Assembly: GCA_944380765.1 (NCBI GenBank)
Contig: CALWIO010000002.1
Location: 115,149-179,148 of the forward strand
Direction: 5' to 3'
Origin: an uncultured Clostridia bacterium
GTDB lineage: Bacteria > Bacillota > Clostridia > Oscillospirales > Acutalibacteraceae
Length of the DNA: 64,000 nt
Position numbers and translations under genes: made by a program. Under the pieces are notes generated by a model. It was not told the origin of the DNA. It saw only the letters and a program-made list of their open reading frames with translations, and searched no databases. This document shows positions 44,010 to 52,823 of this stretch, piece after piece. Position 1 is the first letter of the stretch, and each line of letters opens with the position of its first letter.

Positions 44010-44756
44010 ATGAATGAGGAAAAGTTTACCGGCAAAGCCGAAATTTATGACAAATACCGGCCGTCATATCCCGACCGGTTCGTTGATACTCTCTTTGAAA
44101 AAACCAACGCCGGTCAGGTTGCGGATATTGGCGCCGGCACAGGCATATTTACTGAATGTCTTTTAAAAAAACCGTGGGCTGTTACGGCTGTCGAGCCAAA
44201 CGGGGATATGTTTAAAATACTTAATGATAAACTGTCTTCCCGAGCCGTGGTAGTAAAAGCTACCGCTGAGAATACAGGTCTAAAATCCGAATCCTATGAC
44301 CTGATAACCGCCGCTCAGGCTTTTCACTGGTTTGACAAACCACTGTTTTTTAAAGAATGCCGTCGGCTCCTTACAAGCGGAGGCTATGTTGCGGTAATAT
44401 GGAACACGCGCTGTGGCTCCGATTTTAACGATGAGGCTGCCTCAGTTTTTCAAAAATACCGCCCGGAGCAGTTTAACGGCAGAGCAATAACGGGTTACAA
44501 AAGTTTTGACTGTGACGAGCTGTTTAAGTCCGAACCCTTTGAAAAATATGAGACTTTCACCTGTAATCACAGTCAGATAATGAATAAGGAATATTTTATA
44601 GGTAACTTTTTATCCCATTCCTACGCCTTAAAAGAAGGTGAGCCGGGATATAAGGATTTTTTAGGGGAACTTCAAAATATTTTTGAAAAATTCAATTCAG
44701 GCGGAAAATTAGAACAGGAATATATTTCAACCTGTTATCTCGGAAAAGTCAAATAA
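44010..44756 (+). CDS. Class I SAM-dependent methyltransferase
   Basis: A 248-aa methyltransferase with motif I VADIGAGTGIF, an acidic ribose contact in AVEPNGDM, and AAQAFHWFDKP, typical of the small-molecule Methyltransf_11/25 type. The substrate is unknown. It lies between purN and the IMP cyclohydrolase gene, 9 and 18 bases apart, so it is part of the pur transcript although no purine step needs methylation. YjhP/SmtA-like housekeeping function or self-resistance are equally open. Confidence 0.85.
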   Translation: MNEEKFTGKAEIYDKYRPSYPDRFVDTLFEKTNAGQVADIGAGTGIFTECLLKKPWAVTAVEPNGDMFKILNDKLSSRAVVVKATAENTGLKSESYDLITAAQAFHWFDKPLFFKECRRLLTSGGYVAVIWNTRCGSDFNDEAASVFQKYRPEQFNGRAITGYKSFDCDELFKSEPFEKYETFTCNHSQIMNKEYFIGNFLSHSYALKEGEPGYKDFLGELQNIFEKFNSGGKLEQEYISTCYLGKVK

Positions 44757-44774
44757 CCGAAAGGAAGTATTTAT

Positions 44775-45491
44775 ATGGAAATCAAATCAATCAAGGACGA
44801 GCTTAATTCTCTCGCTTATCACGGCAGGGGAATAATCATCGGCAAAAGCGCTGACGGTGAAAAGGCAATCACAGCCTATTTTATAATGGGCAGAAGCGAA
44901 AACAGCCGCAACCGTGTTTTTGTTGAAGATGGAAACGGAATCCGCACAAAAGCTTTTGACGAATCTAAAATGGTTGACCCGCACCTTATAATCTACGCTC
45001 CCGTAAAGGTTTTAGGCAACAAAACCATTGTTACCAACGGCGACCAGACCGACACGATTTATGATTTAATGGACAAACAAATGACCTTTGAGCAGGCCCT
45101 TCGCACAAGGGAATTTGAAGATGACAAACCTAATTTTACTCCCAGAATTTCGGGAATTATACACCTTGAAAACGATGAAATGAACTTTGCTCTCTCAATT
45201 ATTAAATCGGCTGAGGGAGATGACAGCTCATGCGAGAGATTTACCTACGCCTATTCTTCTCCGTTAGCCGGAAAAGCTAAGTTTATACACACATACAGCG
45301 CCGAGGGCAACCCTCTGCCTTCTTTTGAGGGCGAGCCTAAGACTCTTATACTTCCTGACTGCGGTATTGATGAGATGACCGATTTAATATGGAACAATCT
45401 CAACGAGGACAACAAAGTTTCGCTTTTTGTAAGATATATTGATATTAAAACCGGCAAATTCGATTCAAGAATTGTCAATAAGAATAAGTGA
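44775..45491 (+). CDS. purO: IMP cyclohydrolase, PurO-type
   Basis: 238-aa protein resembling the stand-alone IMP cyclohydrolase family first described in archaea (Ntn-like fold). It shows NSLAYHGRGIIIGKS, AITAYFIMGRSENSRNR, and CERFTYAYSSPLAG in the expected order. It would close FAICAR to IMP, the last purine step. Its place immediately upstream of a stand-alone AICAR formyltransferase makes the two proteins a functional substitute for bifunctional PurH. Clostridial homologues are usually annotated this way. Activity is inferred from family and context. Confidence 0.85.
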   Translation: MEIKSIKDELNSLAYHGRGIIIGKSADGEKAITAYFIMGRSENSRNRVFVEDGNGIRTKAFDESKMVDPHLIIYAPVKVLGNKTIVTNGDQTDTIYDLMDKQMTFEQALRTREFEDDKPNFTPRISGIIHLENDEMNFALSIIKSAEGDDSSCERFTYAYSSPLAGKAKFIHTYSAEGNPLPSFEGEPKTLILPDCGIDEMTDLIWNNLNEDNKVSLFVRYIDIKTGKFDSRIVNKNK

Positions 45492-45502
45492 GGTACTGAA
45501 AA

Positions 45503-46687
45503 ATGAAAGAATTTGAGCTTAAATACGGCTGCAACCCCAACCAGAAGCCGTCAAAAATTTTCATGGAAAACGGGGCTGACCTGCCCATTGAAATTCTTAA
45601 CGGCAAGCCCGGTTATATCAATTTTCTTGACGCCTTTAACTCATGGCAGCTTGTGAAAGAAATCAAAAGCGTACTAAATATGCCTGCGGCAACTTCTTTC
45701 AAGCATGTAAGCCCCACATCGGCGGCGGTCGGCATTAAGCTTCCCGATTCGCTTAAAAAAGCCTGTTTTGTTGACGATATTGAGGGACTTGACGATTCGC
45801 CCCTTGCCTGCGCCTATGCGAGAGCGAGAGGAACCGACAGAATGTCATCATTCGGCGACTGGATTGCTTTAAGCGATGAATGTGATGTGACAACAGCTAA
45901 ACTTATTGCCCGCGAAGTATCCGACGGCATTATTGCTCCCGGTTATACCCCTGAGGCGCTTGAAATCCTTAAATCCAAGCGCAAAGGCGGATATAATATT
46001 GTTAAAATTGACCCCGAGTATGTACCTGAAGAGATTGAGAAAAAACAGGTTTTCGGTATAACATTCCAGCAGGGGAGAAACAACTTCAAAATTGACGAGG
46101 AACTGCTTTCAAACATTGTTACAAAGAACAAAGAGCTCCCCGATGAGGCAAAGCGCGATTTGATTATCGCTCTAATCACTCTTAAATACACTCAGTCCAA
46201 CTCCGTTTGCTACGCTGTTGACGGACAGGCAATCGGCGTTGGCGCAGGTCAGCAGTCAAGAATTCACTGCACAAGACTTGCCGGCACAAAAGCGGATACA
46301 TGGCATCTTCGTCAGCACCCGAAAGTGCTTGCGCTTCCTTTTAAAGACGAAATCCGCCGTCCTGACAGGGACAATGTAATTGACGGTTATATCAATAAAA
46401 ACGAGGAAGATGTCTGCGCTGAGGGCAACTGGCAGAAATATTTTAAAACACGCCCCGAACCTCTTACGGCTGAGGAAGCAAGACAGTATCTTGATACAAT
46501 TACCGGCGTCAGCGTAGGAAGTGATGCGTTTTTCCCGTTCAGCGACAACATAGAGCGAGCAAGAAAGAGCGGAGCTTCATATATTGCCGAGCCGGGCGGT
46601 TCAATCAGAGATGATATTGTAATTGAATGCTGTGACAAATACGGCATGACTATGGCGTTCACAGGAATGCGTTTATTCCATCATTGA
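45503..46687 (+). CDS. AICAR formyltransferase, stand-alone
   Basis: 394-aa protein equivalent to the C-terminal formyltransferase part of PurH, without the N-terminal IMP-cyclohydrolase part. It begins ELKYGCNPNQKPS, with TSFKHVSPTSAAVG holding the catalytic Lys-His of the AICARFT site, and ends with DAFFPFSDNIERA and AFTGMRLFHH, typical of the PurH C-terminus. It uses 10-formyltetrahydrofolate and AICAR (ZMP). ZMP is also the riboswitch ligand, so loss of this step feeds back on operon expression. Confidence 0.93.
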   Translation: MKEFELKYGCNPNQKPSKIFMENGADLPIEILNGKPGYINFLDAFNSWQLVKEIKSVLNMPAATSFKHVSPTSAAVGIKLPDSLKKACFVDDIEGLDDSPLACAYARARGTDRMSSFGDWIALSDECDVTTAKLIAREVSDGIIAPGYTPEALEILKSKRKGGYNIVKIDPEYVPEEIEKKQVFGITFQQGRNNFKIDEELLSNIVTKNKELPDEAKRDLIIALITLKYTQSNSVCYAVDGQAIGVGAGQQSRIHCTRLAGTKADTWHLRQHPKVLALPFKDEIRRPDRDNVIDGYINKNEEDVCAEGNWQKYFKTRPEPLTAEEARQYLDTITGVSVGSDAFFPFSDNIERARKSGASYIAEPGGSIRDDIVIECCDKYGMTMAFTGMRLFHH

Positions 46688-46702
46688 TTTGAGGTAAAAA
46701 TA

Positions 46703-47977
46703 ATGAAAGTAATGGTTGTCGGCTCAGGCGGCAGAGAGCACGCGATTATAAAAAAAATAAAACAGAACCCGAAAGTTACCGAAATTTACGCGCTTCCCGG
46801 CAACGGCGGTATGAAAGATGACGCTACGCTTGTCAATATAGGCGCAAAGGATATTCCGGCAATAACTGAATTTGCGGTTAATAACAATATTGATTTTGCG
46901 GTTGTTGCGCCTGATGACCCGCTTGTATTAGGAGCGGTTGACTCACTGACCGCGGCAGGCATCAAGTGCTTCGGCCCCAGCAAAGCCGCGGCAATAATTG
47001 AGGGCAGCAAGGCTTTTTCAAAGCAGCTTATGAAGGATTACAAAATTCCTACTGCCGATTTCAGGATATTCAATGACGCTCAGAAAGCTCTCGAATATCT
47101 TGAAACAGCTCCGATTCCCACAGTAGTCAAAGCTGACGGGCTGGCGCTCGGCAAGGGAGTAATTATTGCCGAAACCCGCGAGCAGGCAAAAGACGCCGTA
47201 AAATCAATTATGAACGATAAGATTTTCGGCGACAGCGGCAACAATATTGTAATTGAGGAGTTCCTTACAGGTCCGGAGGTTTCGGTACTGGCTTTTACTG
47301 ACGGAAAAACGGTAGTGCCGATGGTTTCCTCAATGGACCACAAGCGCGCTCTCGACAATGACAAGGGTCTTAATACCGGCGGAATGGGTACGGTAGCGCC
47401 CAATCCCTATTACACGGAAAAAACGGCTAAAGAGTGTATGGAAAAGATTTTCATACCCACAATAAACGCTATGAACGCCGAAAACCGCACTTTTAAAGGC
47501 TGCCTGTATTTCGGGCTTATGCTTACGGAAAACGGTCCCAAGGTAATTGAGTACAACTGCCGGTTCGGCGACCCTGAAACGCAGGTCGTACTGCCTCTTC
47601 TGGAATCCGATTTGCTTGATATTATGATTGCTGTTGCCGACGAGCGTCTTTCGGAAGCCGAAGTCAAATTCTCCGGAAATTCGGCGTGCTGCGTTGTTAT
47701 GGCTTCAAACGGTTACCCCGTAAAGTATGACACCGGTTATGAAATTACCGTTGACAGCGATTTTGACTCCAACCTGTATTTTGCAGGAGCAAAGTGCGAA
47801 AACGGAAAACTTCTGACCTCCGGCGGCAGAGTACTCGGCGTAACCGCTGTTGAAAGCACTTTAAACAAAGCAATATCAAAAGCTTATGAGAGCGTTGAAA
47901 AAGTACATTTTGAAAACGCTTTTTACCGCAAAGACATAGGCGCGAAAGCTCTGGCTGTTTTAAAGGGGGAAAACTAA
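46703..47977 (+). CDS. purD: GAR synthetase
   Basis: ATP-grasp enzyme of 424 aa joining phosphoribosylamine and glycine. It has the N-terminal VVGSGGREHAI, VKADGLALGKGV, the metal-binding EYNCRFGDPETQ, and SSGG-like LTSGGRVLGVTA. It follows the AICAR formyltransferase by 15 bases; its stop immediately precedes the purL ATG. Confidence 0.97.
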   Translation: MKVMVVGSGGREHAIIKKIKQNPKVTEIYALPGNGGMKDDATLVNIGAKDIPAITEFAVNNNIDFAVVAPDDPLVLGAVDSLTAAGIKCFGPSKAAAIIEGSKAFSKQLMKDYKIPTADFRIFNDAQKALEYLETAPIPTVVKADGLALGKGVIIAETREQAKDAVKSIMNDKIFGDSGNNIVIEEFLTGPEVSVLAFTDGKTVVPMVSSMDHKRALDNDKGLNTGGMGTVAPNPYYTEKTAKECMEKIFIPTINAMNAENRTFKGCLYFGLMLTENGPKVIEYNCRFGDPETQVVLPLLESDLLDIMIAVADERLSEAEVKFSGNSACCVVMASNGYPVKYDTGYEITVDSDFDSNLYFAGAKCENGKLLTSGGRVLGVTAVESTLNKAISKAYESVEKVHFENAFYRKDIGAKALAVLKGEN

Positions 47978-50900
47978 ATGGTTTATCGCATATTTGTTGA
48001 AAAGAAAAAAGAACTCGCTTTTGAGGCGAAATCTCTTCTTTCTGATATAAATTCGCTTTTGCTTATCAATTCCGTTAAAGATTTGCGTATCCTTAACAGG
48101 TACGATGTGGAAAATATCGACCCCGAGCTTTTTGAATACAGCAAAAAAACAGTTTTTTCTGAACCACAGCTTGATATTGTAACCGACGAATTTTATGACG
48201 ATAACGCCGTAATATTTGCCGTTGAATATCTTCCCGGTCAGTTTGACCAGCGCGCGGATTCCGCTTCTCAGTGTATTCAGATAATTTCAAAAGGCGAGCG
48301 CCCTCTTGTCAGAACAGCAAAAATATACGCTCTTTACGGCGATATTTCCGCAGGCGAGCTTGCAGAGATAAAGAACTATGTTATAAACGCCGTTGAGGCA
48401 AGAGAGGCGTCTCTTGAAAAGTATGATACCCTTGCGGTTGACTACGATATTCCTACCACCGTTAAAACTCTTGACGGATTCCTTGATTTGAACGATGAAC
48501 AGCTTGCTGATTTTGTCAATCAGTACGGCCTTGCCATGGATAAGGACGATATTAAGTTCTGCCGTGATTACTTTAAAACCGAGAACAGAAATCCCACTAT
48601 TACCGAAATCAGAATGATTGATACTTATTGGTCTGACCATTGCCGTCATACCACATTCCTGACCACCATTGATTCGGTTAAATTCAGCGACAAAGCCGTT
48701 GAGGAAGCGTGGAACAGATATATTTCCGACCGCAGGGATTTAAACAGAACAAAACCCGTAAATTTAATGGATATCGCTACAATGGCGCAGAGAGTCCTGA
48801 AAAAGAACGGTATGCTTGATAAACTCGACGAGTCCGAGGAAATCAACGCATGCACAGTTAAAATTACGGTCATTGTAAACGGAAAAGACGAAGACTGGCT
48901 TCTTCTGTTTAAAAACGAAACACATAACCACCCGACCGAAATTGAGCCTTTCGGCGGCGCGGCAACCTGCATAGGTGGCGCAATCCGCGACCCGCTTTCC
49001 GGCCGCTCCTATGTTTACGCGGCTATGAGGGTTACCGGCGCGGCTGACCCGTTAAAACCGGTTTCCGAAACTATTAAGGGAAAACTTCCCCAGCGCAAAA
49101 TTGTTACAACCGCTGCCGCCGGATATTCTTCTTACGGCAACCAGATTGGTCTTGCGACAGGTCAGGTTGACGAGATTTACCACCCGGGTTATGTAGCGAA
49201 AAGAATGGAAATCGGAGCTGTTATCGCAGCTACGCCCCGTGAAAATGTACGGCGTGAGGTTCCCGCACCCGGAGATTCAGTAATTCTTCTCGGCGGAAGA
49301 ACAGGCAGGGACGGCTGCGGCGGCGCAACCGGTTCTTCAAAATCCCACACTTTAAAATCGCTTGAAAGCTGCGGAGCAGAGGTGCAAAAAGGTAACGCGC
49401 CCGAAGAAAGAAAGCTTCAGCGCTTATTCAGAAACAAAGAAGCCGCTCTTCTTATAAAGCGGTGCAACGATTTCGGCGCTGGCGGCGTTTCTGTAGCTAT
49501 CGGTGAACTTGCCGACGGACTTGAAATAAACCTTAACGCCGTACCCAAGAAGTATGACGGACTTGACGGTACAGAGCTTGCCATAAGCGAATCTCAGGAG
49601 AGAATGGCTGTTGTAGTAGCTCCCGAAGACGCCGAACGCTTCCTTGAAATTGCCGAGAGCGAAAACCTTGAAGCAACCGTTGTAGCAACCGTTACCGAAG
49701 AACCCCGCCTGAAAATGTACTGGAACGGCGCTTGTATTGTTGATATTTCAAGAGAGTTTCTTAATTCAAACGGCGCTGAAAAACATATTGATATTGAAAC
49801 GGCGCCTGCCGAAAATTATAACAAACAAAATTCAGACGATTTTGCAGGGGAATATGCCCGCCTTGCCGGCGACCTTAATATTTGCTCAAAAAGAGGACTG
49901 TCCGAACGGTTTGACTCTACTATCGGCGCCGGCACGGTGCTTATGCCTTTCGGCGGTAAAAATCAGCTGACCCCAATTCAGGCAATGGTTCATAAAATTT
50001 CAGTTGAGAACGCTCAAACCGACACCTGCTCTTATATGGCATGGGGCTATAACCCCTTTATTACCGAAAAAAATCAGTATAACGGCGCATATCTCGCGGT
50101 TGTTGAATCCGTCTCTAAGCTTATCGCAACAGGCGCGGAATTTAAAGATGTGTATCTGACTTTTCAGGAATACTTTGAAAAGCCTATGAAAGACGGCAGG
50201 CGGTGGGGCAAACCCCTCGCGGCTCTGCTCGGAGCTTACAGCGCGCAGCTTGACCTCGGTATAGGCGCGATAGGCGGCAAGGATTCAATGAGCGGCACTT
50301 TTGAGGATATTGATGTGCCCCCAACTCTCGTGTCATTCGCCGTAACTACGGGTACTGTTGACGAAGTTATTTCACCTGAATTTAAACTTCCCGGCAGCAA
50401 GGTATATTTTGTGAAACCCGAATATAACGAAAACGGTCTTCCTGACAAGGATTCGCTGATAAGTCTTTACAATAAGGTACACGAACTTATTAAGGACAAA
50501 AAGGTTGTATCCGCATACACTCCGTCTTACGGAGGCGTTGCTGAGGGAATACTTAAAATGTCTGCCGGAAACGGCTTAGGCTTTAAATACAACGGCAATG
50601 TACAGTGCAAAGATATTTTCGGATACAACTACGGAGCGTTTATTCTTGAAGCCGAATCAGAGCTTGAAACAGGCGCGCTTCTCGGTGAAACGACAAGTGA
50701 GGACTGCATCGAATACAAGGATACAACGCTTAAACTTTCCGAACTTGTAGGCATATATGAGGATAAGCTCGAAAGCGTGTATTCCTGCAATATTAAAACA
50801 GATGGCAGAAAATATACAGCATATAGCTTTTCCGCGCAGTCGCGTCCCTCGGCTTCTGTTAAAACGGCAGTACCGAAAGTGCTTATACCCGTTTTTCCGG

Positions 50901-51667
50901 GTACAAACTGTGAATATGACACCAAAAAAGCTCTTGAAGTCGCCGGAGCGAAAGCGGAAATATTTGTAATTAACAACCTGAGCGCTTCATCAATAGCAAA
51001 ATCCGTTGACCTGTTCGCCAAAAAGGCTAAGGAATCGCAGATCATTTTCATACCCGGCGGATTTTCCGGCGGTGACGAGCCGGACGGCTCAGGTAAATTC
51101 ATTACCGCGTTTTTCAGAAATCCTGAAATTAAGGAAGAGGTTATGTCGCTGCTCAATGACCGTGACGGTCTTATGTGCGGAATATGTAACGGATTCCAGG
51201 CGCTGATTAAACTCGGTCTTGTGCCTTTCGGCAAAATTATAGATACAGATGAAAGCTGTCCTACGCTTACCTTTAACACCATCGGCCGCCACCAGTCAAG
51301 GCTTGTCCGCACAAGAATTGCCTCTAATAAATCTCCATGGCTTGCGGCAACAAATCCGGGAGAAATTTACACCGTTCCGATTTCACATGGTGAGGGTAGA
51401 TTCCTTTGCAGCGAGGAAATGCTCGCTCAGCTTGCCGAAAACGGACAAATTGCTACGCAGTATGTAGATTTACTCGGCAACCCCACTGACGATATAAGAT
51501 TTAATCCCAACAATTCCGTTGCCGCTGTTGAGGGAATTACTTCACCGGACGGCAGGGTATTCGGCAAAATGGGACATTCGGAAAGAATAGGCAACTCCCT
51601 TTACAAAAATGTTGTCGGCGAATACGATATGAAAATGTTTGAGTCCGCTGTAAAATATTTCAAATAA
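47978..51667 (+). CDS. purL: FGAM synthase, single-chain large type
   Basis: Converts FGAR to FGAM with glutamine and ATP; 1229 aa in one chain. The synthetase core has DTYWSDHCRHTTF, FKNETHNHPTEIEPFGGAATCIGG and GGRTGRDG, which is the PurL half. The glutaminase domain is fused at the C-terminus, with PGTNCEYDT, GFSGGDEPDGSG, nucleophile Cys in GICNGFQ and SHGEGRF. This long form is the clostridial/proteobacterial layout, unlike the three-subunit PurSQL of B. subtilis. Last gene of the pur operon. Confidence 0.96.
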   Translation: MVYRIFVEKKKELAFEAKSLLSDINSLLLINSVKDLRILNRYDVENIDPELFEYSKKTVFSEPQLDIVTDEFYDDNAVIFAVEYLPGQFDQRADSASQCIQIISKGERPLVRTAKIYALYGDISAGELAEIKNYVINAVEAREASLEKYDTLAVDYDIPTTVKTLDGFLDLNDEQLADFVNQYGLAMDKDDIKFCRDYFKTENRNPTITEIRMIDTYWSDHCRHTTFLTTIDSVKFSDKAVEEAWNRYISDRRDLNRTKPVNLMDIATMAQRVLKKNGMLDKLDESEEINACTVKITVIVNGKDEDWLLLFKNETHNHPTEIEPFGGAATCIGGAIRDPLSGRSYVYAAMRVTGAADPLKPVSETIKGKLPQRKIVTTAAAGYSSYGNQIGLATGQVDEIYHPGYVAKRMEIGAVIAATPRENVRREVPAPGDSVILLGGRTGRDGCGGATGSSKSHTLKSLESCGAEVQKGNAPEERKLQRLFRNKEAALLIKRCNDFGAGGVSVAIGELADGLEINLNAVPKKYDGLDGTELAISESQERMAVVVAPEDAERFLEIAESENLEATVVATVTEEPRLKMYWNGACIVDISREFLNSNGAEKHIDIETAPAENYNKQNSDDFAGEYARLAGDLNICSKRGLSERFDSTIGAGTVLMPFGGKNQLTPIQAMVHKISVENAQTDTCSYMAWGYNPFITEKNQYNGAYLAVVESVSKLIATGAEFKDVYLTFQEYFEKPMKDGRRWGKPLAALLGAYSAQLDLGIGAIGGKDSMSGTFEDIDVPPTLVSFAVTTGTVDEVISPEFKLPGSKVYFVKPEYNENGLPDKDSLISLYNKVHELIKDKKVVSAYTPSYGGVAEGILKMSAGNGLGFKYNGNVQCKDIFGYNYGAFILEAESELETGALLGETTSEDCIEYKDTTLKLSELVGIYEDKLESVYSCNIKTDGRKYTAYSFSAQSRPSASVKTAVPKVLIPVFPGTNCEYDTKKALEVAGAKAEIFVINNLSASSIAKSVDLFAKKAKESQIIFIPGGFSGGDEPDGSGKFITAFFRNPEIKEEVMSLLNDRDGLMCGICNGFQALIKLGLVPFGKIIDTDESCPTLTFNTIGRHQSRLVRTRIASNKSPWLAATNPGEIYTVPISHGEGRFLCSEEMLAQLAENGQIATQYVDLLGNPTDDIRFNPNNSVAAVEGITSPDGRVFGKMGHSERIGNSLYKNVVGEYDMKMFESAVKYFK

Positions 51668-51677
51668 CTGTCGAAAT

Positions 51678-51742
51678 CACCGCCTTATATGAGTTTTATT
51701 GACAAAAATGGCTCTTTATGGTATATTTTGTGTAAGGCGGTG
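51678..51742. repeat. 10-base inverted repeats flanking the AbrB-like promoter
   Basis: CACCGCCTTA (51678-51687) and its exact reverse complement TAAGGCGGTG (51733-51742) lie 45 bases apart, on each side of the promoter and next to the start codon. The spacing is too wide for an ordinary terminator hairpin. Binding sites for an autoregulator that loops or bridges the promoter are one possibility. Confidence 0.6.
51699..51727 (+). promoter_or_regulatory. Promoter of the AbrB-like gene
   Basis: A perfect TTGACA (51699-51704), a 17-base spacer and TATATT (51722-51727) preceded by TG. Confidence 0.72.
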
Positions 51743-51747
51743 GTACA

Positions 51748-51999
51748 GTGAAATCGGCAATGATTGTTCGTCCGGTAGATTCAAACGGGCGGGTAGTTTT
51801 ACCCAAAAATCTGCTCAGCGATATTTTTAAGGCGAAGGATAACGAAAAGCTTTCCGTTGAAATATTTTGTACCGATGACAGCATAGTATTAAAAAGGTTC
51901 CGTCCGTCATGCGTTTTCTGCGATAACCGCGATGACCTTGTTGACTTTAACGGAGCTAAAATCTGTCCGTCCTGTCTTGCTAAACTTAAAAACCTGTAA
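51748..51999 (+). CDS. AbrB/SpoVT-type transition-state regulator-like protein with zinc ribbon
   Basis: An 83-aa protein. Residues 1-50 match a SpoVT/AbrB swapped-hairpin DNA-binding domain (VRPVDSNGRVVLPKNLL, with the conserved D-x-x-GRVVLP). The C-terminal part has two cysteine pairs, CVFC and CPSC, that probably bind zinc. Such proteins are widespread in clostridia as small regulators; targets are unknown. GTG start behind GGTGG. Its promoter is flanked by inverted repeats that could be its own sites. A DUF2752 gene follows after 12 bases. Confidence 0.85.
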   Translation: MKSAMIVRPVDSNGRVVLPKNLLSDIFKAKDNEKLSVEIFCTDDSIVLKRFRPSCVFCDNRDDLVDFNGAKICPSCLAKLKNL

Positions 52000-52011
52000 G
52001 CTGTAATCCTT

Positions 52012-52353
52012 ATGATGTCAATAAAACACTTCAAAATTAAAATTGCAGCTACCATTGCATATATTTTATTTTTGGTTTTAATGTGGCGGCTGAATATCGG
52101 CTGTTTATGGCAGGCGGTATTCGATATTCCCTGTATAGGCTGCGGTATGACAAGAGCGTGCCTTTCGGCAATAAAGCTCAACTTTGCTTCGGCTTTTGCC
52201 TATCACCCTATGTTTTGGTCTTTGCCTATGCTTTATTTTTACATACTAAAAGACGGATTGTTATTTAAAAACAAATTTTTAAATTACTCACTTTTGGCGG
52301 TGATTGCCGCCGGATTCATAATTTCATATATTTATAAGCTTATAAATATATAA
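52012..52353 (+). CDS. DUF2752 membrane protein
   Basis: 113-aa protein with three hydrophobic segments (about 12-27, 65-82 and 89-108). It has the DUF2752 signature IPCIGCGMTRAC, two or three cysteines close to the membrane, followed by a small hydrophobic loop with AYHPMFW. The function of the family is unknown. It lies between the AbrB-like and TM2 genes with short gaps. ATG at 52015 is an alternative start. Confidence 0.85.
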   Translation: MMSIKHFKIKIAATIAYILFLVLMWRLNIGCLWQAVFDIPCIGCGMTRACLSAIKLNFASAFAYHPMFWSLPMLYFYILKDGLLFKNKFLNYSLLAVIAAGFIISYIYKLINI

Positions 52354-52373
52354 TAATATTTTGGAGGAATATT

Positions 52374-52766
52374 ATGTTTTGCAGAAATTGCGGAAATCAA
52401 ATTGATAACTTAGCAGCCGTTTGCGTAAAATGCGGTGTGCCGGTAGGTCAGGGAATCAACTTTTGCCCTAACTGCGGCGCGCAGACACCGCCCGGAGCAG
52501 CGGTATGCACACAGTGCGGAATAGCTCTTATGCAGCCTGTAAACCCCGCTGAGCAGAAGTCAAAACTCGCTGCCGGACTTCTCGGAATTTTCCTTGGCGG
52601 TCTTGGTATTCACAACTTTTATCTCGGCTACACGGGAAAAGCTATTGCTCAGATTATTTTATCGTTCTGCTTCGGCGTAGGCGCAATCTGGGGACTTATT
52701 GAAGGCATTATGATTCTTGCCGGTTCTATCAATAAGGACGCAAAAGGAATTCCGCTTAAAGACTGA
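52374..52766 (+). CDS. TM2-domain protein with two zinc ribbons
   Basis: 130-aa protein with two N-terminal zinc ribbons (CRNCGNQ...CVKCG and CPNCGAQ...CTQCG, residues 2-47). A TM2 domain follows: two membrane helices with LGIFLGGLGIHNFYLGYTGK and FGVGAIWGLIEGI. The zinc-ribbon plus TM2 layout is common in Firmicutes, and its role is unknown. TTGGAGGA precedes the ATG. A terminator follows. Confidence 0.9.
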   Translation: MFCRNCGNQIDNLAAVCVKCGVPVGQGINFCPNCGAQTPPGAAVCTQCGIALMQPVNPAEQKSKLAAGLLGIFLGGLGIHNFYLGYTGKAIAQIILSFCFGVGAIWGLIEGIMILAGSINKDAKGIPLKD

Positions 52767-52779
52767 TAAATTCATATCA

Positions 52780-52808
52780 AAAAAAGCAGCCTTATGGCTG
52801 CTTTTTTT
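52780..52808. terminator. Bidirectional intrinsic terminator
   Basis: GCAGCC (52786-52791), loop TTAT, GGCTGC (52796-52801), flanked by an A-run and a T-run. It serves the TM2 gene on plus and rex on minus. Confidence 0.92.
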
Positions 52809-52823
52809 ATATCTGTTTATAAC

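Noticed and set aside
50629..51312. 227-codon minus-strand frame over the purL end
   Set aside because: It is antisense to the conserved glutaminase domain; Ser-rich shadow translation.
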